Assembly: GCF_965638725.1 (NCBI RefSeq)
Contig: NC_134949.1
Coordinates: forward strand, 131,174,969-131,238,968
Source of the DNA: Aptenodytes patagonicus
Lineage: Eukaryota > Chordata > Aves > Sphenisciformes > Spheniscidae
Direction of reading: 5' to 3'
Length of the DNA: 64,000 bases
Shown in pieces: positions 1 through 11,900 of this stretch. Numbering within the stretch: position 1 is the stretch's first letter; each line of letters opens with the position of its first letter. Position numbers and translations under genes: made by a program. The notes beneath the pieces are model-generated. The model made no database searches. It saw only the letters and a program-made list of their open reading frames with translations, and was not told where the DNA came from.

Positions 1-1258
1 TTTATCGACCTGCGCTCTCTCTGTAGGGGTAAAATTCAGCGTTAAACACTTGTTAAAAATAGTATCTGAAGACAACATTGTCTCTAGTACTTTAATCCAT
101 TACTAAGAAAACTGCAAGATTTTACTGAAATAGTAGACTAGATCACCCTTAGTAAGGGCAGCTCCTTCCCCTCTTTAACGATGAGTCCCAGAAACTCTAA
201 GTTACTTTTTAGCAAATATATTTAGATTCACAGTCTTCCTCCCTCCACTCCTTCAACTCTTAAATCTATAGATAAACTACCTGTAGCAATACTGAATAGT
301 CCCCTAAAAATGGAAGCACGACACATTTCAAAACAATACAGAATGGCGGATGGAAGAACTTTCTAATTGAATTCAGTATTGTTTAGCAGCACGTTTGATC
401 GCGCAACTCTGCAGTGCAGTTACGCCAGTCCATAGGTCAAACACAGTGTGAATTCAAACAGTCGCAGAGACGCCACAGGATGCAGAGCTGTTTCCATACA
501 ACATCCTCAGTGAGGTTTCCTGCCATAAGGAAACATGTGGCGTTCAAGCAGGGAACACCACTCCATTAAACAACAACAAAAAAAGTTTAAGCTTTCCTTG
601 AATTAAATTAGAGCTTGGGCACTTTCTTTGGTGTATAGCAGGGGGAAGAGGAAAGGGGTGCAGGTTGAAATGTACTTTCCTATGAAAAGGATCAATCTTT
701 AGATCATCGAATTTTATCACCAAGACATGATAAACTAACTTTGATATACTTCGGCTATGTTAACCAGTAGATTTGGTGAACTAATAAGCAGATACACTTA
801 AAGTTTAATTACACTACAGTAATGATCACTAATCTATGGAAAATGAGTGCGTGGTCTCTCTCTACTACATAGTTCAACATTGCTAGCAGTACACCAAAAG
901 GCTGAGTGCACGAAGATGCTGAAGTTCAATCAGCTGCAAAAATAAACAAAAAAACCTTGCAGGACTAGTGTGCACATAGAGTGGTGGTGATATATTTTTA
1001 CTTTTTTCATGCTACAATAGGATTCGAATGTCCAGCCGCTGCAATGGGCTACGTGCACTACAGAAAACCTTAGGGAACAAATTTTTTAGTTTCACATGCA
1101 TCGGTACAAAGTTATCCCAAGATGCACTCCGTTACGTTCATGAAAATCCAAACCACAGTTAAGCTTCTTATGCAAGGCTTACTCACTCACCATTCTTCCA
1201 GTGTCACCTGATAAATCACATCTTCTGCATACAGCTTGAATGCGGATGCAACATGAAT

Positions 1259-1299
1259 TCCCACCTACGCAGGGAGAATCCCTTCTCTTGCCTCAAGAG
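1259..1299 (+). repeat. 41-bp exact direct repeat, copy 1
   Basis: These 41 bases recur without a mismatch at 2944-2984 in the same orientation, 1,685 bp away. The unit begins TCCCACCTACGCAGGGAGAA and ends GCCTCAAGAG. The sequence on both sides diverges at once. It is not low-complexity DNA and matches no transposon end that I recognise. Confidence 0.9.
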
Positions 1300-2943
1300 C
1301 AACCTTTCATTTCTCAAATGAGCAAACCTCATTTCTCAACAGCAGCAACCTTTTTTGAGGGGAGTTTTACCATCAGAGATGCAGACCTGTCAAATCTCAT
1401 CTATAAGATTAATTCAACTCCCATCTTAGGCTCCCTTATCGTTATGTCTCCTTCACAGCAACGCAAGTGCTATCCCCTCATTCGTGAACTCACATGAACA
1501 AATGAGGCTGGTCAGCTCATCACACAGCTGGCAGATGAGATAATAGGGGAGGATAAAATCTGTTGTGCTGCACCACAACTTTGCATCTCTCCTGGTCATA
1601 ACCCACTTAGGAAGCCCAGTCCCCAGGTGTAGTTTCCTTGCGCAGATCCAATCCTTTCAAACGACCCGACGTGCACAGGAAGCATCCATCCCACAGCTCA
1701 AGGCAGAGGTATGCGTTCCCGTGACACGACAACAGACACAAGCCTGCACATCAGAAGAAGAGAAAGCAGAGGTTTGGAGGTGGCCTGGCCAAGGACACCT
1801 TGCCCACGTGTGAGCAAAATCTGGTTTGTTTCACCAGGTCAGACTGCAAGATAAGCATCTCCCTGAGGCTGTATGAAGACCAAGGAGAGGCTGTCTCTGA
1901 CTAGTCACTCAGGAGCTGGATGAGAGATGATCTCAGCCGTGGGATGTTCTCATTGTTTGTGAAGGGAGTAAGCCAGGATACTGACAAATATTGTGTTTAA
2001 ATAAATATTTAAAAAGCTTAATTGTTTATACACAGTGCAAATGCTTGGAAACAGGGAAGTCCTACCCATGAAGGCAAATCAGGAGGGGCACAGTTAGATT
2101 TCCAGGTCCCTAGGTGTGGGCTAAAATTGGTTTAATAATGAATCCACTAATCCTAGATGTGTTGAGTGCAGGCCTTGCTGCTTTTACAAACCACCTGACA
2201 AGAAGATTACTCACGACCTACTGCGGAGACAAGGGGAACGGAAGTATCTGCATGCTTTCAGACACTGGAACATACCCTCCAGCCTGGAGAAGTAGATGAG
2301 AAATCAGGATTAAGTGACCACTTAATTGCTAGACACAGATTACTTCAGCTGCTGCAGAATTGGGTAAGTAGGACTCAGACTGTCAAGTTCACCAGAACAC
2401 TGGGGAATACATAATACTCATATGTGTTTACATATATAATAGCCCATGAAACTATTCTCAAAATCCACCCATCAATTTACCTGCTCCGACATCTTGCTTA
2501 TATTGAGCTCTCTGAAATTTTCATCAGCTTTTCAAATATTCTGTTCCCCTGTAGTAGCAGGCAAAGCTTACTACAATTCATTTAAAGGCATTTAAAATTA
2601 AGACAGGTTTAATATTATTTGGTGCTCTCTAACTCTTCAATCAGATTGTGTCTGCTCAGAATTTATTATAGAAACTTCTAAAATAAAAGTTCCATCTATA
2701 CAAGTAATTTCCATGTAAGTTATTATAAAATCCCGTAATTCTTGGGAATTTTCTTAAACTCTTGTTCTATTATACATTGTCATGTAAATCATCAATTCAC
2801 CACTGCTCATGAGAATCTCTATCACCATGTAAAAATATGAAAAGCAATAATCCTCCAAGAGGAACAGCAGACCTCTACTAAGAAGAAACTGTTTCCACCG
2901 CATGTAAACTGCGGCAAATTTCTTAGCTTCTCTATACTTCAGC

Positions 2944-2984
2944 TCCCACCTACGCAGGGAGAATCCCTTCTCTTGCCTCAAGAG
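2944..2984 (+). repeat. 41-bp exact direct repeat, copy 2
   Basis: Perfect second copy of the unit at 1259-1299. The flanks are unrelated: the left flank is CAGC against AATT, and the right flank is GTGATT against CAACCT. It behaves like a short templated duplication rather than part of a longer segmental copy. Confidence 0.9.
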
Positions 2985-4695
2985 GTGATTTCAAGGAAAA
3001 ATACATCAAGATCATGAGGCTCTCTGACATTATGGGTATACCAGACATTTCACTAAAATGTACACATTATGCCAAATTGCTAAAGCGTCCCATTTATTTT
3101 CTGTGGCAAATAGGGTCCCTCCTTTCTTGGTTTGCATATAGTATTAGGTGGGCCAGGAAGCCTCTCTATTAAAGACTAACCAATTTTTTTTTCCATTATA
3201 AAAGGTCATTTTCCCAACAACTTTGCCAAGCTACCTATCAGAAATGAAGTTTTCCATGGTACTCACACTGATGTTTTGGGACATATTTTAGCTAAAGTTT
3301 CTGAAAAGAGCAAGGAAAAACACCCACCATATTGCTCTTACTTTGTCATAGGTGTAACAATTTCCATTTTCACAAATTCATATACAAGTTGTAGGACAGG
3401 GACTTCAAACTTAAACAGGATAGGGAGCATTTTCTATCAGGGAATATCTTTTTGCAGACGCTGTTAAAATTAATCTGGTTAAAACCACATTTTAAGCTTC
3501 TGGAGGAAGGCGTAGCTCATGCAAACTTGATAAAGACTTGCTGGAGCTACCAAATACATAAAAACAGAAATTTTCTGAGTGTCAAATTTGGGCTGATTTT
3601 GGGGGAATGGGGTGGAAAATAAGAAAAAAGAAAAAAACAACAAAATAAAATGAACACAAAATGAAAAACACCCTACGTGCGAGACATACTGGGCAACCTG
3701 ATCTATAAGAATTGCTGGTTATGCCACTTATAATACGTCCAAATCAACTAATTCCATCTGTTCTCACCCTTCCCAGAAGGGAGGGTCTTTCAAGACTTTT
3801 CATAAACATCTGTGTCATTCCTTAAGCAATGAAATTCAAATTTCTGGAACAGCTGAAGCTATTTGCTTAGCAAAAAGAAGGAACACTAGACACCACAACA
3901 AAGAATTCATTTGATTACTTTCTTGTCTAAGTCAATACTATAAATGGTTTAAAAGTTAATTAAATGGGTAGACTGAGAGAGCAAGGCACTGAAATCTAAG
4001 ACTAATACCCCGGGGTATCAATATAGAAACAACTCCATTCAGGAGGTTTCACAAAATTTAGAAAGCTTGCTTTGATTTTTGGACTTCTGTCAGGTCTATT
4101 AATTGCAATAGTCCAGATACAAACTTAACCGAGGAAGCACAGGGACACTGGTTCCATTTAGTTATGAACTTATGGAAAACCGTGGGGAGGAAAATGCAGG
4201 TATTGCTCGGTATTTGCCCCGTTCCTTCTGTTCTTTCAGTCAGAAATGCCGGCCTTGCTGGACCTTTTTTCTGACCTCACGTGAGTGCTCTTATGCTTTC
4301 CTCTCAGAGAACATGAAAACTGCACTAGCACGGCTCATGAAACCTCACTGCAAAATATCATGGTTAATGGTTGTAAGCCTTAAATACTATTCTGCTGTTT
4401 TCAGCTTGGCTCACTGCTCTCCTTCAGTAAGTGGGTAACCTGTCAGGGGTTTTTTTGGTCGCCCCCCCCCCGCTGCGAGGTCTCCAGACACATATATACT
4501 TGCACTCTTTTACTGTGGGGAAGATGTAACAGTATTTTGGTAAAGTAGTCACTCTGTCCTGGAATAGTAGTCACTGGAATAGAAGAGTGAAGAACTATTG
4601 TACTGGGGGTTGGAAAAGGGACTCTAAAGGTGAATAATTAGAGCTGTGAAAAATTATCTGGTTTTGCTAGAGCTTGAGGCAAGTATTTTCTTTGG

Positions 4696-4718
4696 GTTGC
4701 AGTCATCATGACTGCAAC
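4696..4718. repeat. Perfect 11-bp inverted repeat beside CR1
   Basis: GTTGCAGTCAT, one central C, then ATGACTGCAAC: a perfect palindrome with 11-bp arms. It lies about 30-50 bp before the first sequence that clearly matches CR1, so it sits at or just outside the 5' truncation point of that element. No function is claimed. Confidence 0.8.
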
Positions 4719-4744
4719 AATCATTCTGTTCAAACTCACCCCAG

Positions 4745-5490
4745 AATAAATCGGGGCAACCCCCAGTATCAATACAGGCTGGGGGATGAAGGGATTGAGA
4801 GCAGCCCTGCCAAGAAGGACTTGGGGGTACTGGGGGATGAAAAGCTGGACATGAGCCAGCAATGGGCGCTCGCAGCCCAGAAGGCCAACCGTATCCTGGG
4901 CTGCATCAGAAGAAGCGTGGCCAGCAGGTCGAGGGAGGTGATTCTGCCCCTCTACTCTGCTCTGGGGAGACCCCACCTGGAGTGCTGCGTCCAGCTCTGG
5001 AGCCCTCAGCATAAGAAAGACATGGACCTGTTGGAGCGGGTCCAGAAGAGGGCCACGAAAATGACCAGGGGGATGGAACACCTCTCCTATGAAGGAAGGC
5101 TGAGAGAGTTGGGGTTGTTCAGCCTAGACAGGAGAAGGCTTCGGGGAGACCTTATTGCAGCCCATCAGTACTTAAAGGGGGCTTATAAGAAAGATGGCGG
5201 CAAACTTTTTAGCAGGGCCTGTTGCGACAGGACCAGGGGGAATGGCTTTAAACTAAAGGGGCGTAGATTTAGGCTAGATATAAGGAAGAAATTTTTTACG
5301 CTGAGGGTGGTGGAACACTGGCACAGGTTGCCCAGAGAGGTGGTGGATGCCCCATCCCTGGAAACATTCCAGGTCAGGTTGGACGGGGCTGTGAGCAACC
5401 TGATCTAGTTGAAGATGTCCCTGCCCACGGCAGGGGGGTTGGACTAGATGACCTTTAGAGGTCCCTTCCAACCCGAACTATTCTATGATA
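4745..5490 (+). mobile_element. CR1 LINE, 5'-truncated, ORF2 C-terminus
   Basis: This is the 3' part of a chicken-repeat-1 non-LTR retrotransposon. From about 4752 the + frame encodes the well-known C-terminal part of the CR1 reverse-transcriptase ORF, with landmarks [57 protein letters not shown] and HRLPREVV. It runs without a stop to 5408. The element then has the typical 3' tail, GGACTAGATGACCT followed by TTCCAACCC, and a single ATTCTATG unit at 5480-5487. The open frame extends upstream to 4674 through non-CR1 sequence. An uninterrupted frame of about 650 bp suggests a moderately young copy. It is truncated and lacks the endonuclease and most of the polymerase, so it cannot move by itself. 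The exact 5' boundary is uncertain by about 50 bp. Confidence 0.92.
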
Positions 5491-5891
5491 AAACCTACTC
5501 AAACCCATTTTTAATGGGTTTCAGTACAGATTTTGTCCCAATCCAGAACTACCACAAATCTTGGAAAGCTCACTTTGATTTTCAGGCTTGTCATTAAAAT
5601 CTGCCCCCATGAACATACGCATATCTCAATTTAACATGATTTGAGTTGTCACAGAAGACTGAGAACTACCAGCCTCCGGTTCTGCTACCAGCCTCCAGCA
5701 GATTTCCAGGGGTGCGCATGTATGAGTGAGTGCCCATATGTGTGAGTGAATTAACATTTAAACTGGTGGGTAGAAGGACACTAAAAGGACTCCCCCCATC
5801 CATTGTGCCAGACAGAATTCTTCGTGAGAACAAAGAGCCCAGTTTAAACTGCTTTAAATACAGGGATCCAGCTCCTCCAAGCCATATATTG

Positions 5892-5922
5892 GAGCCATAT
5901 CCAATATAAACTGATATGGCTC
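5892..5922. repeat. 9-bp inverted repeat
   Basis: GAGCCATAT at 5892-5900 and ATATGGCTC at 5914-5922 are exact reverse complements around a 13-nt spacer. An additional GCCATAT lies just upstream at 5881-5887. It is short and AT-rich, so chance is a reasonable explanation. Confidence 0.7.
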
Positions 5923-7523
5923 TGTTGAAGGAAAAAGAATTGTCATTATATTGTTTGGTATCAACACCTGGTTGGTTTCAGTTTGGTTCAGCTCCATTCT
6001 TAGTTTCCCTCAACTCAACACTTTAATACAATTTTTTGTTACAACAGTTGGGGGTGGGGGTGGGGGGGGGAAGGTCTCAGGTGGACAGGCAGTTACAATA
6101 AACCAGCACGGTCCCTGAGCACATTAAAGCATACTCTTCCTCTGCTAGAATCACTAGACACCTTTTCAGCCGAAGTCCACCAAAAAGCATAATTGGTAAA
6201 ATTTCTGTTTATTTCTAGCGAATCCTGGACATCTCAAGTACTGCACAGCATTTCATTACGACACTGTCATGATCATTACTGCTCAACTGCTTCTACACAT
6301 CGTCTCTTGCTGATCTTCCATTTACGTTTCTTTATATGATAGGGTTTCAAAACATAGTTGGAGAAGTCAACCTCTACTACTGAAGATCATACTATTGCAG
6401 TGCAACAAAACCCACAGGCAGAAAGCCAAAATTATGCTGTGCTATGCTGTGTATTTATGAATCAACATCCTCAAAATCCAGCAGGTATTAACCGGAGATG
6501 CAGCAGTAATAAGTCGGGTGGATCAACACTGTGGGATTCCTTAAATAGTAACAGAAAAGTTGTAATGTATTAATAGTCAATGCAAAGAATATGGTCATGG
6601 TCCCTTAATTTAAGGATGCAGAAATTTGATAATACAAAAGTAATTGGCATCTGGCTAATTCAGGAACATTTGCTTGAATGCCAACTCTGACCAACTGAAA
6701 GATTTTCCTTATTTTTAGGGAGCCATGCACTAGGCCCATTTTCTTTTCTCACTATCCATATTCACCGGTAAATAAAGAGTATCATACCACAGGGAGTACA
6801 CTTCAATATTAGAGGTATTTTCCACTGCTATTTTAAGATACTCTTTCAAAAGAGCAAGTTTCTGTCTGTGCTATGAAGCTTTTAAAACGAACCACAAGCT
6901 GCTTAGGTATACTAGGTCCTTCAAAACTAAACAGAGAAACCCACTGGGAGGCAAAAAGGGAGCACAAAGCACAGACTGTTAATTGTCTCCTGCTTATTCC
7001 CTCCTGCCCCTTGAGACATGATATTGCATAATCCTTCTGCTGCTACTCTTTTGCCTAAAAACTGCTATTTGGGTATACATGTTAGTATTACAGTAAAGGA
7101 AAACACTTTACGATTCCATAAAAGGATGCCAGAATTATCCCCAGGAACCCAAACATAAACATACTTTTAAGAGCTCATATATGTGTTTTTACTGCTTTCC
7201 TTCCCAAAATGTTGTTCAAATATCCACTTACGTTACTGAAATAAGAATGTCTTGCTATGTATTTTATCCTTTACGATTTACAGGTCTTTTGATTTTCCTC
7301 CCCAAAACAAAAAAAAAAGTGGAAAGATAACCATGGGGGACCTTACATTCACAGCAAGGCTCAAGAATATTTGCAGTAATGGAAAGAAAGCTTTCGGCCT
7401 TCTCTCACATAATTTATGCACTGAGTATTACTTCATTGCTGTCCTCAGGAATAACGGTCTGAAGACATGTGCATAGTTATCTAACAAAAAATTCTGTTTT
7501 GTGAATTAACTTGAGAGTGTTTT

Positions 7524-7547
7524 CTATGTATATGAACATATACATAG
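7524..7547. repeat. Perfect 11-bp inverted repeat
   Basis: CTATGTATATG, a central AA, then CATATACATAG form a perfect palindrome of 24 bp. It is AT-rich and lies in otherwise featureless DNA. Confidence 0.85.
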
Positions 7548-8862
7548 TCATTCTTCTCGAATAAAGCTACAGCTTTCATACTATACAGACTACAGTTAAA
7601 CTCTAATGTTGAACTTCTGAGCGTCTTTTATTGTCTCGACCCATTTCATGCTTCTGCTCTCCTCCTTTCGAGGTCAAAGTGACACGATTCAGCCACCTGG
7701 GGGCATGCAATAGATCCCAGCATGTTCTCTGCCCACCATCACTGCATCTTCACCTGATGCAACGAGACAACAGGAGGGACAGAAGCACTCTGAAGCCAAA
7801 AGGGGAAAACCACTCTGCCATTCTTCCTCTGGCTTCAGCTTGCACCTGCATAAGTGAAAAGTATCTCCACTGTAAAATCAGTGGCAACGGTAAAACAAGC
7901 AGCTCCGCTCCATTTAGTGATCCCGTCTTGTTACTGATTATTTTGTCATCTCAATACCCTATTGAAAAAAGAAAGTCACATCCCTGGCTCTGAGAAGCTG
8001 CCACGTGGTGATATGTTATTCTGTCCCTCTTGCCATTCCTCTGTTCCTCAAATGTCACAATGAAAAACTTCAACCTGGTCTCATTCCCTCACCATTAACA
8101 AGAACCAGAAGGTCAAAAGGGGCATTTTTGAGAATGTCAAAAATAAAGGCAGTTTCAAAACAGTGCAAGTTTATACATCAGGTGCAGTCTACTTCCAAGC
8201 AGAATCAGATGGATAGTATCAAGTCAAAAGACAGGCGTATCAAACAAGACTTTGATTACTTCTAGCTTTTGAGCATAGGGCAATCAAAAAAATACGTACT
8301 ACACACAGTACTTACAATAAACTATTCCACCATAAACAGCTTGTGCAATTAAGTTCTCTCTTTTTTTATTAATTCATGGGGTTTTCAAATTTGAGATCAG
8401 CTGTTTGTGTGCCAGTGATACAACTTAACACACACACGCCCCAAACAAACTTGCGATCCATGCCGTATTGTCTGACGGCTATGTTTTGGTATCAGATGAA
8501 ATATGATGTTGCCCAGATTTAAGGTTAAGAAACAGTTACTGCTTTTCTAACATTACTTTTTCAATTAAAGGGAGAAAGGTCACGAATGATGTTTCATTAG
8601 CCTGATATTGCTATGCATTTTAAGGTGGCATGCTACAGATGTAGCGAGTCTCTGAATTGATCTGCAGAATGTTTAAAATTAGGTTAATGAAATCCATTAG
8701 TAATGAATTTCATTAGTTAATGAAATACCACTAGTAACAGTACTGACTCAGATCAATCTCATCAGAAGCCAACATGTGAATGAGTGCAGAGGTTCAATGA
8801 ATGAAGGCCAGAACCTTCACGATGGGAGCGGGCACAGGAACGGGCCGGAATAAAGACTGCAC

Positions 8863-8936
8863 TTGTTCAGAAAGAGGACTTTCAGCTAGGTCATCTGCAT
8901 TTGCTCAGAAAGAGGACATTCAGCTAGGTCATTTCA
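8863..8936 (+). repeat. 38-bp tandem duplication, two copies
   Basis: Two adjacent near-identical units with a period of 38 bp share the core CAGAAAGAGGAC and TTCAGCTAGGTCAT. The second copy differs by only a few substitutions. This is a local tandem duplication of unique sequence rather than a microsatellite. Confidence 0.85.
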
Positions 8937-11900
8937 GTAAAGCAGTAGAAGGCAAAGACTTTTAAAGCAAGATAAAAGAAACCCACAGCTCTTTTTCTGC
9001 CTTTACCCAGGAGCAAGTCCTTCAATCTTGAGTCTGGGAGAGAAAGAGCAATCTTCAGAAGGTGGCAAACTGTTTGGAAAACAATTCTACACCACTATCT
9101 TTGAACCAGAGGTCTTACGCTGAAGTGTAAAAGCATCAAATATGTAGAGTACTTCTAAACGTCCCCAAGGCTTAACTCTGTTCTGAAAAGTTATGAACTT
9201 AAAAACAGTACCTTGTGACTGATTTACAAGTTTTACTACTTGATGTTGTGCATCCCTGATTCATGCAGGGAGGTAGACCGTAACTGAGTTTCCCTTCCTC
9301 ACACGAGAGAGACGCTGCTACCGGAACACCGTTCAAAGCAGAAGGATTCTGTCCAGGCTTGTGTCTCAATTAAAACCATCTACAATCTCACTGGAAGCTG
9401 AAGGATGTGGACAATGAACACAAACCCTTTAGAACATTTCTTTTCCCTCGTCTTCCTCAAAACCCAACTTTACTCTAAAAAAAAGACAACATTAGAAACG
9501 CTTGTAGCAATCATCAGCATTATCCTCACTAAATTAGTGAGAAGGCTTTTGCAGGTATCAATGGTTCATGTCTTCCATCAAGCCTAAAGCTGAATGCTTA
9601 ATCGCTTTTACTTCCAAACGCAGCCTTTTCATATTTGGAAACATGGTGTGGCAAACTCACATTAAAACGTTTGCACAAAATTCATCAGCAGTGAGCTCAT
9701 AATTTCAATTCAGATATAAACAATATTGCATTAATTATTTAAACACTTAATTGAGAATGTGCACTTTCAAAACTCATGTCCCACAAATCATTTTGACATG
9801 TTTCTGCTCCCTTCCACAACAGAAATGAAATGTCATTGGCAAGGTCATGGTTCAAAGTGATTTCAGGGCAAACTGCAAATTCCTGCCAAATCAGAGATTG
9901 TCTCATTAAAAAAATATCTTAAGAAAAGGTTTGATCAAGAGGGACTTGTACCTTATCACGGTTGATACTGTTTAAGCAATTCCCTTAAAGATTCTGACAA
10001 TCATAACCAAAACAAACCCCTGCCTAAAGACATTCAGGAAAACCAAGAAATCCAAAGGAATATTATTTCTGGTATGAAACGCTGACAGCCCAAATACTGG
10101 GAGAATGCGCAGGTAAATTCACCTAAATGGCCTCCATTTGGGTTCTGCACTTAGAAAAGCCAGAGCCAGACAAACGTATACTAATGAAAGCACAGGGTTT
10201 ACAAATATACCAGCAGCACCATGGCATGCAGAATTCCTCACACCCATCGTTCAGGGCACTCCTTACTCACTCCAGCGCCAGCCAGATGACACTTTTGTTT
10301 GCGCAGGTTACTCATACTTCTCCACCTTTCTTTGCTTCCATAATCATTTCACAGCAGAAACAGAAAATACCAGGAGGTACATCCTTCTCCCTTACTAGGT
10401 TTCAGTCTTACCTAATAAATCATTATTCTCCAGTGCACTAATAATTTTTCTTCTCCTGACTGCATCCTACTTGTCCACATTGTTCTGACAGCAAGGGTTT
10501 CAAAACAAGACAGGGTGAAAAACAACAGTCCCATTAAAAACTTAGCTATGGCTTCATTCCTTTTTCCCCTCCAAAACTTAACATTGGTAATAACAATGGA
10601 GAGAGCTCTAATCTAGATACAGATGCCAGCAGTTAATAGACATTTTCACTACTGTATCATCTTAGTCTACTTAAAATATATCTATAGACCAAAGGGATAG
10701 AAATACTCCTGGAGAGAAGTATATAATTGTACTTTAACTCCAGAGCATGACAAAAGTCAAAGAAGCTGGTTTATAGTTGGCAGCTGTGAAAAATGTTACA
10801 GAAACAACAGCTAGTGTAGAAAAAGCTGTTAGGAAAAGTGCCTTCTGCAATGCAACATATCACTGCAGGCAGCCGTATTGCCATTTTTTACTATTAATCT
10901 CCAATGTAAAACCCAAATATGTTTCGAACCTATGGGTTTCAAGAATACTCACTTTCATCATATTCCAGTCTTCTGGATTACTTTACACACGATGAAGATT
11001 CCCCGTTCCCAAGACAAATCTCATGTTCTCACCTGTCCATGTTAACACACTCCATAATGCGGTTAGCGTCCATTCACTGTAGGCATTAGTGCAGCAACAG
11101 CACTAATTCCTACACCATATCTTTATTTAATTGAATGTATGTCTTATACACATACATATATGTCTTATATACATACATCTCTTAGCCTTCTGAAGTCACA
11201 CACGTGTATAAGCACCTGGCATCTTTGGCATCATTAGCCTACTTATTATCTGAAGCAGGTTTAATATTGCGAGAATGGGAATTCAGTTCCTTATTTCCTC
11301 CATTTTTCTCTTCCCCAACCCATCAGGCATTAGGGATTTTGTGCAAAGATTCAGGAAAAGGAATGATGTTTTAGAAGCGATATTAAGTACATCTCTCCCT
11401 ACGTCTGACCTTTTCTACAGTTCTGCAATGTCCCCAGAAGTAATGAGACAAGCTCAGATTCAACCCATATACAATTACTCAAAAAGCCATCAACTGTGCC
11501 ACACAGTAGCTGCCAATGAAAAATATCATCTCCAAATGACAAATTACTTGCTTTCAAACAGTGCTTTCTCCCAGAAATCTAGCAGAATCCTTGGAAACAA
11601 TGTTCCCATGGTCATGGACATTTGTTTCCACGGTATTCAGAGAATACCCTGCAAGTTCTGTGCCATACATATAAAAAACCATTTCCTTCAAGCTCCACTC
11701 TCCTGTTCAACCCCTGGAAACACACTGGTGCTGTATACAATTCCTGCAGTGTCCCCATCCCTCTAATACATTATCTAAAACTTCAAGACATTCACGCTGC
11801 GAACGTGTTTTCCTCCCATCTGCTGATACACTGCTACTTCCACAGTTTGCGAGGCTGCACAGGTCAAAGGTATTAGTCTAATCCAAAAGTTACCAGAGTC

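Larger units (their letters stand above)
1..4690. other. Non-coding stretch, possibly SYTL5 intron
   Basis: No coding exon could be recognised on either strand. The short open frames here show no domain and no splice context. By synteny with human Xp11.4 and the CpG island at 14.6-15.9 kb, this could be the first intron of a minus-strand SYTL5 gene, but that is inference only. The notable content is one copy of an exact 41-bp repeat at 1259-1299 and its partner at 2944-2984. Confidence 0.4.

Noticed and set aside
4638-5081. 147-codon minus-strand frame
   Set aside because: It is the antisense shadow of the CR1 ORF2 fragment on the + strand.
4040-5600. Resemblance between about 4045-4090 and 5555-5600 (both contain GAAAGCT and CTTTGATTTT)
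   Set aside because: Similarity is short and imperfect; not enough to call a repeat pair.
11275-11766. 163-codon + frame
   Set aside because: No domain, no splice sites in register, ordinary AT-rich composition; no support as a gene.
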